The notes under the pieces: model-generated | Databases searched by the model: none | What the model saw: only the letters and a program-made list of their open reading frames with translations | What the model was told of the DNA's origin: nothing | DNA from: Ophiura sarsii | Lineage: Eukaryota; Echinodermata; Ophiuroidea; Amphilepidida; Ophiuridae | Length of the DNA stretch: 64,000 nt | NCBI GenBank assembly: GCA_035610835.1 | Contig: CM069449.1 | Location: forward strand, 62,024,292-62,088,291 | Direction of reading: 5' to 3' | Part shown: positions 33,174 to 44,726 of the stretch, piece after piece | How the letters are laid out: each line of letters starts with the position of its first letter | How positions within the stretch are numbered: the first letter of the stretch is position 1 | Made by a program: the position numbers and the translations under genes

Positions 33174-33412
33174 TCAGCTAGAAAAATGATGCATGTGTTG
33201 TTGACAATTCCGCCTCTTGGTCTTAAATGATAGACTTGGTTTAAGCTGATTATACCAGAAAGGCTTGATACAGTTTTCATGGCGCTTCACGTGAGATTGA
33301 TATCTTTGTGAACTTGGGATGTACCGCCGACAATACTTGCACACAAAAGGCTTCCGTACGAATACACTTGCATTCTGTTTCCGTTTCTCAGGTAGTTTTA
33401 CTTCTGAAGATT
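33174..33412 (-). pseudogene. Third paralogue of the C2H2 last exon (isolated)
   Basis: After the acceptor TTTTATTAACAG (minus strand) the exon reads ESSEVKLPEKRK, then the finger CKYC, twelve residues, HVKRH, then a shorter basic tail and a stop at 33174. It is clearly related to the exons at 6565-6920 and 26872-27221 but more diverged. Intron-like sequence near 34805 (TTTAATGATGGTTTCT) also matches, but no upstream exon is found within several kb. It is therefore an orphan fragment, or its partner has been lost or displaced. Confidence 0.7.
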
Positions 33413-33637
33413 CTGTTAATAAAATGGACATAAAAAATGGTTCATAAATAGATGAATGTTAAGTTATTGAAACTTGGCAGTCTAAACATGTATATCCTTT
33501 ACAATTTGATATGCCATAACAATATTTTGAAGGTATGCAACCGTTTCACTGAGTAATTTAGAAATAATAAAATAAAGTTAAACCCATGCCCACTTGGGAC
33601 AATGAGAACATATTTGTTTAGATAAAGATACATAATA

Positions 33638-33851
33638 GGGTAAAGTCGCCTATTTTCGGTCAGCGCCTATTTTCGGTCACGTGGAAAAATTGTGTAATTG
33701 CATCGGTCGTCGCCATTTTAAAAGCAATACCGGGCATCAACTATGCGGGGGCTTTTTAGCCGTCAGTTTATAACGACGAGGTCATTTTCATTACACGATT
33801 TGGGCGAAGTGACTGAAAATAGGCGCTGACCGAAAATAGGCGACTTTACCC
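33638..33851. mobile_element. MITE with 44-bp inverted repeats and TA target
   Basis: Begins GGGTAAAGTCGCCTATTTTC and ends with the complement, with TA at 33636-33637 and 33852-33853. Within each arm the phrase CGCCTATTTTCGGTCA occurs twice or nearly so, another short internal phrase repeat. Confidence 0.85.
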
Positions 33852-33954
33852 TATGCGAATGTTAATCCCTTGATATAATCACTAATGGGTTATTCAATAT
33901 GAAATCCATTCACCATCTATGGAAGACATGACCTTAGATTTTAAGGGGGCTGTC

Positions 33955-34616
33955 AAGTGTCGTTGTATTAATTTGTCAAGCACTGTAACTTTCAAACTAT
34001 TTATGTGTTGTACATAAAAGTATACACTTTTTTGAATGAAATGAGTCGGGGAATCCATTTTTCGTATCAAAAATCGTGATTTTTATATTTTTGCCCAAAA
34101 ATGCCTCTTTTTTGCCTAAATTTTACAAACAACCTAACAAAATAATTTGTAGGTAAAAAATTCTAAAATTTTACAGAAAGCATCTTAATTCAATTATCTA
34201 GGACACATTTTTTTCTTTTTGCCTTTAAAAAAATTAGTTTCGAAATTATTGATGAAAAAGTGAATTTTTAGATATTTTATCCCAAAATTCACATTTTTAG
34301 TACTTTTTGGTCAATAATTTCAAAACTAAAAATGTTAAAGGCAAAAAAAAAAATGTGTCCTAGATAATTGAATTAAGATGCTTTCTGTAAAATGTTAGCA
34401 TTTTTGACCTAAAAATTATTTTGTTAGGTTGTTTGTAAAATTTAGGCAAAAAAGAGGCATTTTTGGGCAAAAATATAAATATCACGATTTTTGATACAAA
34501 AAATGGATTCCCCAACTCATTTCATTCAAAAAAGTGTATACTTTTATGTACAACACATAAATAGTTTGAAAGTTACAGTGCTTGACAAATTCATACGACG
34601 ACACTTGACAGCCCCC
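33955..34616. mobile_element. Near-perfect palindromic TTAA-flanked element, 662 bp
   Basis: Ends GGGGGCTGTCAAGTGTCG and complement, flanked by TTAA (33951-33954, 34617-34620) as for piggyBac-like insertion. Each arm is about 330 bp, and the arms pair along almost their whole length around the centre near 34285. A diverged relative is at 55917-56585. Confidence 0.85.
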
Positions 34617-35100
34617 TTAAATGGAGTCACCCATGTAGGTAACCCCCTTGAAAATTCACACTCCCCATGGGGAAGATGAAGGTAACGTCTTCTATAGAGG
34701 GTGTATGAATGTTATATGGAAAAGCCCAACAAGATCAAATACTTATTGATTACTATTAAGAGGTTATTTCATGCTAGCACTTAATACTTAAAATCAAGAA
34801 AAGCTTTAATGATGGTTTCTATTGATCAATTGTCATCTGAAACACACAGATGAGACCGGTCACCTCAAAATGAGCGTTAAGTCACGTATGTAAGAGTGAA
34901 TTCTTACGTTGAGAAGGAAGAGTCTTTAATACATTCTAGTTGATTTCTATACCAAAGTTGGTCGTTTATTTACGAAAATCATACATGCTCCAAATAATAG
35001 AAGATACAAAATACGACGGACAATACACACAACACGTCTGTTGTGTTTGACGAGCAGGACGAGAGAGAGCGATTCCAGATCGCGCACGAGCCAAATAACC
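34617..35100. other. No gene seen
   Basis: AT-rich. 34800-34840 resembles the intron of the duplicated finger gene. Confidence 0.35.
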
Positions 35101-35161
35101 AGCGCTCAGCTGTGATTGGCTAATCGGCTAATCATCGGCCAATCATCTGAGCGCTGATTGG
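35101..35161. promoter_or_regulatory. CCAAT-box cluster inside a 9-bp-stem hairpin
   Basis: AGCGCTCAG (35101) and CTGAGCGCT (35147) are inverted and enclose ATTGG (35115) and CCAAT (35139), with a further ATTGG at 35157. Clustered inverted CCAAT boxes are typical NF-Y contexts. No adjacent gene start is visible; the nearest minus-strand coding fragment is the orphan finger exon. Confidence 0.4.
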
Positions 35162-36815
35162 TCTATTCTAATAACAATAATACATATTCAAAGCATCGAC
35201 ATAGTATTGTTCCATTGCTAATGTAGGGATGTTTTATATCCCACATTACTATGATTCTTTGAAGAAGGTGTCCTCACCGTTACTTATCAAAAAATATATG
35301 CATCTACTTATATAACAAATAATTGTTGTACATAATAATATCTACCAAAACAATCATCCGATTGAATATAAACAGTTATCAGATGAGAATATCCTATAAA
35401 TTCACTCTCATCGAACAAATGTTCAGTCTTAAATCGAATAATTTATCAAATTACATTTTTAAACACACACACACAAAAAAAAATTATTATCTTAAATCAT
35501 ATAATCAACTTATACAATGTCTACCACATCTTAAATAAATAAAACATAATAAACATACCATTTGTCAACATTGACCACACAAAATTTGAGGTGAATGTCA
35601 TTTGTAGGAAACACTGACATCCATCCATCAAGATTGTTACTTGAACCATGATGTTTCAAGACCATATCAACAATGACAGCATAATCACATAATTATTTGT
35701 GACTATCCACAAATTTTATGTATGGAAGAAATGACAATTCCTTCAGTAAAAAAAAAAAATATTATCGCCGAAACAATCCAAATGCCGTGGACTCTCGTCC
35801 ACACAGAACACTCTTTCTCATGTCAATATTTAAAATAAAAAAATTTAAATAAAAAAAATTGTGGCTACCCACAAATTTTATTTGTGGAAGAAATGTCAAT
35901 GGAAAAATTGACATATTTTATGACCATGATATATTATGACCATGTTATATTACAAGTTTGACATCAGACAGATTCTTTGTCCATGTCAAACAATTGGATA
36001 GGCCATACTTGAAAGTAAAAGTCATGTTACTCATCACCAATGAATCTTGATATTTACATGTGTGTAAACAACAATTTTTGTGTTGTTGTTACAATGCATC
36101 ACATGGGTAATCTTAATTTCTTTTGGTCCAAAAACATTTCACTTCAACACTACATGTAAGTGTAAGAAATCAAATAAGAAATATGGTAAATATCTCAAGT
36201 TTTAATTTTCACCACCATTGTATATTCATCAACAAACCGTGAACGTACTGTATTTAGTACAATAAGAATATTTGTAGGAACTGCCTCATTTTCTGCAATG
36301 CATAGTAGATACATTATACAAATCATGACATACAGAGTTACAATTGTAAGATATCTCATTCTACCACGTAACACTGGGAAGATTCATATATTCAACCTTT
36401 ATAGTGAAAAAATAAAATTATCATTGTGAAATATTGTGAATCATTATTAATACAATAGGAGCACCGAGAAGCGCTGGCCTTATTTCGTATCTCATACAAA
36501 AATATGACTGTAGTATAACCCTACTATGTTAATTCATACACATTTTAAATGACCATGGAAGTATCCAAGTTTTAAAACCAAAGGATCAAACATATTGTGT
36601 CATCCTGTCAATTTCTGCAAAGTACACAATATAGACTGAAATTTGAAAATAAAATTCAAAAATTTATATTCCAAAATTAGATAATTAAATCCATTCAAGA
36701 ATGTTCACATAATTAGAAGCTTGTAATATGATTACATTACAATTACTGACAGCTTAAAAGATAGTTACAATAAACTTATGTCAAACACAAATCCACAAAT
36801 TCATAATATGTCAAA
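35162..36815. other. AT-rich DNA, no gene
   Basis: Two diverged copies of CCACAAATTTTAT followed by GGAAGAAATG lie near 35708 and 35870. Frames are short and stop-rich. Confidence 0.45.
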
Positions 36816-37045
36816 CACAAATCCCTAACAAATACACAAATCCCTCACATTACAATATCTTCCACCACATCAAAACATAAGTCAAGACCCTCACAAATAC
36901 ATAAATCCCTCACGTTACAATATCATCCACCACATCAAAATATATAAGTCAAGACCCTCACAAATACATAAATCCCTACATTACAATATCATTCACCACA
37001 CCAAAATATATAAGTCAAGACCCTCACAAATACATAAATGTTAAC
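36816..37045. repeat. ~67-bp tandem repeat, about 3.5 copies
   Basis: AAGTCAAGACCCTCACAAATA recurs at 36879, 36946 and 37012, each followed by ACATAAATCCCT and CACATCAAAATATAT-like sequence. Confidence 0.85.
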
Positions 37046-37748
37046 ACATAAAACATTGAAGATCAATCAAACTTGTTATGACATATGTATCAATAGTCAT
37101 CACTAATTGTAAGGATGAATACACAATTTTTTGAAAGTCTGATTGATAAATTATATACCTACATGTAGATCGTCAACAAACACAATTTATAATATGGCGA
37201 ATACATCAATAATGTCAAAGAGATGGACTTTGTTGACAATTGTGTCTAGGCCCAATGACCTTGGATAAAAGAGGTTCACCTCTCAATTTTTACAACAAAA
37301 GAATTTATACAATGGAGGGCAAAATTAATTCTCCTGTACATGTACAGATGTAGGCTCAGCAGGCCTAACTCCCAAAAGAATTTCAATAGGGATTGATACC
37401 ATGAAAAAAATTAATCACCTGGGGATGATAACCACAAATACTATTCGTGATCATTCATTCAATTGTGAATACGGGCAAAGAATGTGTCAAAACGCTATGA
37501 CTTGGGGAATAGCCTAAAAACATCAGCAATTGAGTTTGAGGTGCAACAACACTCAACTTTTGTAGGCAAATACCTACAGGATTTTACAATTTATATGGGT
37601 GACAAATTTAATTTTATATGAGAGAATGCAGGCTAATTAAATCTCTCGTTTTAATTTTACAATGCCGAAAGGTTTTATACACAATTTATTAAATTTATCA
37701 CAGTATTGTATGGTCGAAAGTCTTAGTATTTTACTGCTTTCGGATATG
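37046..37748. other. No gene seen
   Basis: AT-rich 5' flank of the LTR retrotransposon insertion. Confidence 0.45.
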
Positions 37749-37753
37749 ATGTC

Positions 37754-37874
37754 TAGAGGATATTGATTATGCTTTCTCATGTTCTTGTCTTTTTACAGAC
37801 CGTGATCATTGTTGGAGTTGAATAAAGTTAAAGTAACTGTTACAACCAGAACAAATAGACAGCGTTCTTATTTA
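37754..37874 (+). repeat. 5' LTR, 121 bp
   Basis: Identical to 43276-43396. It contains an AATAAA signal (37821-37826), shortly after the putative transcript start at ACCGTGATCA (37799). Confidence 0.95.
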
Positions 37875-37884
37875 TGATCACGGT
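37874..37884 (+). promoter_or_regulatory. Putative self-primer site
   Basis: ATGATCACGGT abuts the LTR end and is an exact 11-nt complement of ACCGTGATCAT at 37799-37809 inside the LTR. No tRNA-type TGG site follows the LTR. In Tf1 of fission yeast the first 11 nt of the transcript anneal to the same position to prime reverse transcription, so the arrangement fits self-priming. That is an inference. Confidence 0.6.
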
Positions 37885-37905
37885 ACTTGACAATCCACAT
37901 AGACA

Positions 37906-40900
37906 ATGCCTGTTGTAGGATGCCCAATCCCTGGCTGCGACTACGCCACTGCAGACCTGGATGCTGCCATTGTAGCCGCACTAATTACCGCCCACAGTGC
38001 CGTTCACAACTCTGGACAAACAGCCAAGGTGGAGAAGGTGAAACGACCCACCATTGGTGCTGCTGGCACAAGTGAAGAATGGGCATACTTCCAATCACGT
38101 TGGACGGACTATGTTGAGGCAACTAAAATCAAAGGCAAAGACTGTGTCGTGCAACTACTTGAGTGCTGCTCGGAGCCTTTACGCAAAGACCTCACAAGAG
38201 CAGCAGGAGGAAGCCTCACAAGCAAAACTGAAGCTGAGGTTTTAGCGGCAATTAAGACACTCGCTGTCCGTGAAGAGAACATAATGGTTGCTCGCGTACA
38301 TCTCCATAACATGCGGCAAGATCGTGACGAGCCTATCAGAAGCTTTGGGGCTCGACTCCGCGGACAGGCAGGTGTATGCAAGTTCCTCATCGCGTGTCCA
38401 GGCTGTGCTATCAATGTCAACTACACAGATGCGATTCTCAGAGACGTCCTCTCACGTGGTATTGCTGATCCCGACATCCAGCTTGACCTCCTCGGTAACC
38501 AGAAACAGGATATGACCTTAGAGCAAGTGTTTACGTTTGTTGAGGCAAAGGAATCTGGGAAGCGTTCAGCTTCCACACTGTTAGACTCTCACGCAGCTGA
38601 TGCAGCTTCCAGCACATACAGGAAAGCTAAGCAAGCCAACACTCAGTCTAAACAAGACCTATGCACCTACTGCGGCAAGACAGGTCACGGGAAGAGTGCC
38701 CTTAGCCGTATACGCAAAACTGTATGCCCAGCATATGGACACAAGTGTGAACAATGCGATCGTGATCACCACTTGGAGAGTGTTTGCCGCAGCAAAGACA
38801 AACCCAAACGCGCCCCTACTTCTTCTCAGAACAGCGAAAGCGCAGTGTTTGACGCCCTATGCAGCGTCACTGACTCAGGTCAACCCCCCACTGGACATCA
38901 GACCATTCTTGACCACCACGTCTATGACAACCTCTCTGACACCTGGCACAAGAGAAGGTCCAATCCACAACCCTTTGTGAACGTGACAATCAAAATTGCC
39001 CCAGACGACTACAGTGATGTTGGTTCCGACCTTTCTGTCCCCACAATGACTTGCCGGGTCCCTGCCATGGCCGACACGGGTTGCCAGAGTTGCCTTGCTG
39101 GAATGACAGTCATTCGCCGTCTCGGTTTGCGCCAATCTGACCTTATCCCAGTGACCATGAGGATGCACTCCGCCAACAACGGAGGCATCAAGATTCTTGG
39201 GGCCGCTGTACTCCGCATATCAGGCACTGACAGTCAGGGCCGGGTAATTGAAACAAGGCAGATGACTTATGTCACAGACAGTTCTGATAAATTCTTCCTT
39301 AGCAAAGAAGCCTGTATTGCCCTTGGGATGATCCCTGACAGTTTCCCCAGGATGGGGATGGCTCACTCCCCACAACAGACTGATGCCGCAGCAGCGTTGA
39401 AGGAAGACCCCACCACAGCGTACCATAGCGTTCCTATCTGCAAAGAGGACTGTCACCTCACGACCTTCATCACACCCTGGGGCAGGTACCGTTACAAGAC
39501 AGCCCCTCAAGGTTACATAGCATCTGGTGATGGATATACCAGACGGTATGATGAGATTATCTCAGACATCCCTAACAAGACCAAATGTGTCGATGACGTC
39601 CTACTATGGGCTGACACACTTGCAGATAGCTTTTTCCAAGCTGTCCAGTTTCTTGACAAGTGTGGACAGACCGGGATCACCCTTAACCCAGACAAATTTG
39701 TCTTAGGCGCAGATACCGTTGAGTTTGCTGGCTTCGAGATCACCCTCAGTAGTGTCCGCCCTTGCCAAAGATTCATCCATGCCATACTTGACTTCCCCAC
39801 GCCCACAAGTATCACTGACATACGCTCATGGTTTGGGCTTGTCAACCAGGTATCTTACACCTTCAGTATGGCTGATAAGATGCTTCCATTCCGCCAACTA
39901 ATGCAACCATACACACCGTTTAAGTGGGATGAACCCCTCCAACACGCATTTGAAGAGTCTAAAGCAGTTATCATCAGTGAGATAGAAGGTGTCCGAATCT
40001 TTGACACAAGCAAGCCCACCTGCTTGGCAACAGACTGGTCCAAGACGGGCATTGGCTTCTGGCTGCTTCAAAAACACTGCACTTGCCCCAAAACAGAACC
40101 ATTTTGCTGTCCGACGGGGTGGAAGATCGTACTTGTTGGGAGTCGATTCACACATTCCCATGAATCCCGTTATGCTCCGGTAGAGGGTGAGGCCCTTGCA
40201 GTTGTTGATGCCCTAACCAAAGCCAGATACTTTGTACTGGGATGCGAGGACCTTATTATTGCTGTTGACCACAAACCCCTCCTGAAGATCTTCAGTGACC
40301 GCTCATTAGAAGACATCCCCAATCCTCGCCTCAGGAATCTCAAGGAGAAAACACTCAGTTACAGATTTCGCATGGTTCACATTCCAGGCGCCCGGCATCA
40401 TGCCACAGATTGCATTTCACGCCACCCAACAGGTGACCCTGAGAAGTTGATCCTCCCTGATGACATTGCAACTATTGAGTCCACACCCATCTTTCTTACC
40501 CACTCCCAACCTCTCATGGCTGGCCTACGCACGCCTGCGACACACATCAATGCCATTGAAGAAATAGTCGTATCTTCTTCTGTGTGTGCCCTCACCTCCC
40601 TTAACCTCAAATCAGTTACATGGGACAGAGTACGTACTGCCACAGCTAGTGATGATAACATGCAGAGCCTTGTTGGCCTGATAGAGTCTGGCATGCCACA
40701 ATTCCGCCATGAACACCCGGAACCCCTACGCGAGTACTTCCAGTTCCGTGACGGTTTATATACGGTTGATGGTGTTGTGCTGTACAAGGAGCGTGTGGTT
40801 ATTCCCCCCTCCCTCAGGAGTGAGGTGTTAGCTAATCTCCATGCTGCCCACCAAGGAGTCACTTCTATGACTGCCAGAGCGGAGGCATCCATTTTTTGGC

Positions 40901-40995
40901 CAGGTATTACCCCTGCGATTGCTGCTCTTCGTGCCAACTGCAATCATTGCAATCGCATTGCCCCATCTAACCCAAATGCACCACCTACCCCCTGA
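37906..40995 (+). pseudogene. Gag-pol polyprotein: gag, protease, partial RT, RNase H, integrase N-end
   Basis: A 1029-codon frame starting 21 nt after the primer site. In order: an N-terminal C2H2-like CPIPGC..H..H (residues ~5-33); a gag capsid-like region; CCHC-type knuckles (CTYCGKTGHGK, CEQCDRDHH, ~250-290); an aspartic protease with ADTGCQSC (~387); a reverse transcriptase that begins abruptly at AYHSVPI and has CVDDVLLW as the YxDD-type box (~563); RNase H with TDWSKTG and a later EGEALA; and the integrase HHCC region (H..H and CNHC, ~970-1015). The RT half before YHSVP, including the first catalytic Asp motif, is missing in frame. The frame stops at 40993 in a C-rich run just before the integrase core. 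In the cell it would form virus-like particles; this copy cannot. Confidence 0.9.
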
Positions 40996-41343
40996 CCCCT
41001 CCCAGTTACCCATTCCAATGTGTTTGTGCTGATTTCTTTCATTACAAAGGCTACAACTACTTGGTAGTGGTAGACCGCTACTCTAACTGGCCGGTTGTTG
41101 AGAGGTCCTCCCATGGTGCTGATGGGCTCATAACATGCCTCAGACGCATCTTTGTCACCTTTGGTATCCCCGACGAGTTAGCATCCGATGGTGGCCCTGA
41201 ATTTACTGCGGTAGCTACACGTCGATTCCTTAATGACTGGGGTGTACACCATCGCCTTTCTTCTGTTGCTTATCCCCACAGTAACTGCCGTGCTGAGGTC
41301 GGGGTGAAGACCGTTAAACGTCTTCTTATGGACAACACCAGCC
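40996..41343 (+). pseudogene. Integrase core, first part (frame shifted by one base)
   Basis: The frame from 40984 onward continues the polyprotein in a -1 register. It contains the first Asp motif (ADFFHY), the second (ASDGGPEF) and the Glu region (YPHSNCRAEVGVK), i.e. the DDE catalytic triad. It is cut at 41343 by a hAT insertion. The frame break most simply reflects a 1-base loss in the C run at 40988-40992; a programmed shift is less likely at this location. Confidence 0.85.
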
Positions 41344-42233
41344 TAGGTGTGTTTATCGCCACCTTGTCTCAAATCGTTGATCGTGGGTAAAATGTGATCG
41401 CGATATCGCCATATCACGATATTTGTTTCCAAACTTTTAAAAAGCTTACTTTTTTAAATACATTTTTCAGTGATGAAAAACGAACCTTATTTGTCCTCGA
41501 AATATATGATACAACACATTATTACATTCAATGTAACATTCTGCCCACCATATTTTACATGCAAACTGTTCCTCATCATGTTTCATGATGTTCAAATTCA
41601 AAGAATTAATCAATAAACAAGTTCATGAAAACATTGCCGCTAGCATTTTGTTTCGTCTTTTTATTTATTATTGTAAAACATGTGGTTGCCAATGTTTAGC
41701 ATGACGTCATTCATCTCACTCGGGTATCGGAAAATCGAGGCTATCCGAAGATTAGTTTGTATTTTTATCAATGGAAAATTAATCACGTGTTGAATCATGT
41801 GGTCACCATTTATTAGCATGACGTCATACGCTGGTTTCCGTTTCAATATTGTCCATCACCTAATAACATCGCCAATAAATGAGCAAGATTGCAACTTAGA
41901 ACGGGCTGTTTATATCGGCCAAGGCAAAACAAGGGCACATGTGGTTAGGATTAGCGGTCCAGTTTCTTTTTGATGACAAGTTGACATGTTTGTAATAACA
42001 ATGATGATGGATTTAAACAAACAATCAAACCACTTTAGGAACAAAACAAGGAATAAATTACAGTCAACAAGCTGAAGATTTATTGTGATGACACACAAGT
42101 TGAAAATGTATACACTTTTATACAGGTAAAAGTTTACATTGTTGGATATCGTCTAAGGTCAAATTTAATATTGCTGTCGCGATAAGCTTATCCAATCGCG
42201 ATATCGTCGCAGCGCGATATCGCAACATGCTTA
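41344..42233. mobile_element. 890-bp hAT-type non-autonomous element inside the integrase
   Basis: CACCAGCC flanks it (41336-41343 and 42234-42241), an 8-bp duplication typical of hAT. The ends TAGGTGTGTT and AACATGCTTA are imperfect inverted repeats. Subterminal GCGATATCG-type motifs occur in both end regions (near 41400 and 42195). Removing element plus one target copy (898 bp) restores the integrase register exactly, confirming the boundaries. No transposase. Confidence 0.9.
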
Positions 42234-43047
42234 CACCAGCCCAACTGGCGACCTGGATACTGACGCTTTCCAGCGGGCCATGCTGCAGTACCGGAATACC
42301 CCTGACAGAGACACAAAACTATCCCCAGCTCAGTGCATCTTTGGTCGTCCTATTAGGGACTTCATCCCCATACCTCCTGGTAAATATAAACCCCATGACA
42401 CTTGGCGAGAAACCCTAGCGGCTCGAGAAGATGCTCTACGGAACCGCCACATGAAATGTGCTGAGCGCTGGTCTGAACACACCAAAAGACTCTTGCCCCT
42501 TGTTGTTGGCGACAGAGTTCGCATCCAAAACCAGACAGGTCCACACCCCCTTAAATGGGACAAGACTGGTGTCGTTGTTCAGGTCCGACAGTTTGACCAG
42601 TATGTGGTACGCGTTGATGGTGCAGGCAGAGTCACACTACGAAACAGGAAATTCCTCCGTAAATATGTCCCTGTGCAGCCACCCCTTCCCCGATGCAAAA
42701 TAGATGATGACATTGGTGTACGGCGCCTGATAGCTCCGCAGATTGTCCAACGCACAGGTGTTGCACCACCCAATGATACTCGCCCTCCTCAGGCATGTAG
42801 TAATCCACCACCACTCTCCCCTGCCACCAGCACCACCCCACAACCATCTACACTACCCCCCACACCATCAGCCCCTGTTCAACCAGTAGGCACAGCCCCG
42901 CCCCCAGATGACGGACAGCTCAACAGCCCCCGGCAATCTGACGCGGATTCACTGCCTCCACCTTCAGGGAACGTCCCAACCACTGCCCCTAGGCGTTCTG
43001 CCCGGAATCCCTGCAAGCCCGCCTGGCACTCTGACTATGACATGTGA
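42234..43047 (+). pseudogene. Integrase C-terminal part and Pro-rich tail
   Basis: Continues after the hAT element with LQYRNTPDRDTKLSPAQ, then the C-terminal integrase fold (GDRVRIQNQTG, KWDKTG, QYVVRVDG, RVTLRNRKFL) common to K02A2.6-like gypsy integrases. A Pro/Ser-rich tail follows, with a stop at 43045-43047. Together with the upstream fragment it would complete the integrase. Confidence 0.85.
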
Positions 43048-43275
43048 TTCCCCAGTTGACTTTCCCTGACCTGTTGACCAGGTTATTGACATTGTTTTTT
43101 GCTGTTCTGTTTAGTAGAGTAGTCAGTTATACAATCATGGTGAAACAAGAACACTTCCTTCTAATCAGTCTTAGCCACATCTTTCACTTTATGTGCTAAA
43201 GGACACTTACATAAACATTATGTGCCACAGGACATTTATATCAACATATTTATGTGCCAAAGACTTGGGGGGAGA

Positions 43276-43396
43276 TAGAGGATATTGATTATGCTTTCTC
43301 ATGTTCTTGTCTTTTTACAGACCGTGATCATTGTTGGAGTTGAATAAAGTTAAAGTAACTGTTACAACCAGAACAAATAGACAGCGTTCTTATTTA
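43276..43396 (+). repeat. 3' LTR, 121 bp
   Basis: Identical to the 5' LTR, preceded directly by the polypurine tract and followed by ATGTC. Confidence 0.95.
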
Positions 43397-43401
43397 ATGT
43401 C

Positions 43402-44726
43402 AATGCATTTATCGAATTATATTATTTCTTTACCTTTACCAATCCACCTTTAAAATCTTCTGTATTCGGCACAGGCAGGCAAAATATTATGTCCAAAACA
43501 AACAAAAATGTTCCATAGATAGAGAAAAGTTCACGCAAATCCTTTCAGTCACAGAACGTCCTGAAGACTTGAAGTGTATCCCGCAAGCTTATGCAAATGT
43601 TCTTTTACAGCAGTCAGCCGGACTTGAAGTGAATCCCGCAAACTTGTGCAAATGTTCTTTTACAGCAGTCAGAAACTTGCAGATTTTCAGCTATTACAGG
43701 CGCCCTTGGTTAGGCAAAAGATACCCTGGGAACGGGTTTTAGCAGCACCCTGGACACGGGCTATAGGAATATCGATGAATTCTGGAAATCCCATCTGAAG
43801 GACACCGGTTGGCATCCGTTTTTGCACAATATAACTTATGGCAAAAACCAGAGTTCTCAATCCCTCATCTGAATGCTAGGTAGCATTTGTTTTCGAAAAT
43901 ATAACGTGTATATAATCAAAAACTGGAGAACTTCTTCCGTCGCCTCTTCTGTATGGAGCATCGGTTGATACTCGTGTACCCCATCCTCCCCTATAGCTTT
44001 ATTGGTGAAAGATTGTTAGAGACTGTGTCGTCTAATCACCGATGTGTTAATTACATTGACAACTACAGTGTAGAGTGACGCTCTATTGACTTTTGAGCAC
44101 ATGATTTTGGCACATTCAGATTGTGACCCCCCCCCCCCCCCCCCCCCCCCATGTTCCTCATGTTCTATTGAAACAAGTGATTGCTCCAAATGAAGTATAC
44201 TTGTAGTTAAAAAGAGGAACACATCCGCTTTTTATAGAGAGGAAACACAATATGAATACATTACAAAATATCCGGAAACTTGATGATTGAAAAAAGCTTT
44301 TAAACCTTTTTTTGAGGAGTTTATATTGGTGAGATTGTTACAGTTTTAAACACTAATGTAACCTACATGTACCCCAGCCTTTTGTAAATCTTTGATTAGG
44401 ACCTAATGATATCCTGCAAGTCGGCTTTATATCTTGACAAGCCACCACTCCATGTGTCTTAGCGTATAACTATAATATTGGTGAGATTGTTACAGTTCTA
44501 AACACTAATGTAGCCTACACCTACCCCTTTTGTAAATCTTTGATTAGGACCTACCTGATATTCTGATTCTGCAAGTTAGCTTGGTAGCTTCTGGATATCT
44601 CTTTGATGCAGTCAGGGTAGAGATGGTGTCAACATAAGCTGCTGCCACGCCATCATTACAAGAGATCTATGCACAAAATATACAAACAAAATCAGTTGTA
44701 ATTTGATATAGTAGATTTTTTTGACA
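43402..44726. other. No gene; two local direct duplications and a poly-C run
   Basis: CTTGAAGTG(T/A)ATCCCGCAA to CAGCAGTCAG is duplicated (43569 and 43622, about 54 bp). A ~155-bp unit with TATTGGTGAGATTGTTACAG is duplicated at 44325 and 44478. Poly-C lies at 44127-44150. Frames are short. Confidence 0.7.

Larger units (their letters stand above)
37749..43401 (+). mobile_element. Complete Ty3/gypsy LTR retrotransposon with 5-bp target duplication
   Basis: ATGTC at 37749-37753 and 43397-43401 is the target duplication. Between them lie two identical 121-bp LTRs, a leader, a gag-pol coding region and the polypurine tract GGGGGGAGA (43267-43275) touching the 3' LTR. Length without the inner hAT insertion is about 4.75 kb. 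Identical LTRs point to recent insertion, although 121 bp gives little resolution. The LTRs begin TAGAG and end TTTA rather than TG..CA. It cannot be autonomous: the reverse transcriptase lacks its first catalytic half, the integrase carries a frame break and a transposon interrupts the integrase. Confidence 0.95.

Noticed and set aside
38109..40943. Long reverse-strand frames within the retrotransposon
   Set aside because: They are antisense shadows of the gag-pol frame, with no start context or domain.
37754..43396. Infectious endogenous retrovirus
   Set aside because: There is no envelope frame between the integrase and the 3' LTR, and gag-pol features are of a Ty3/gypsy retrotransposon.
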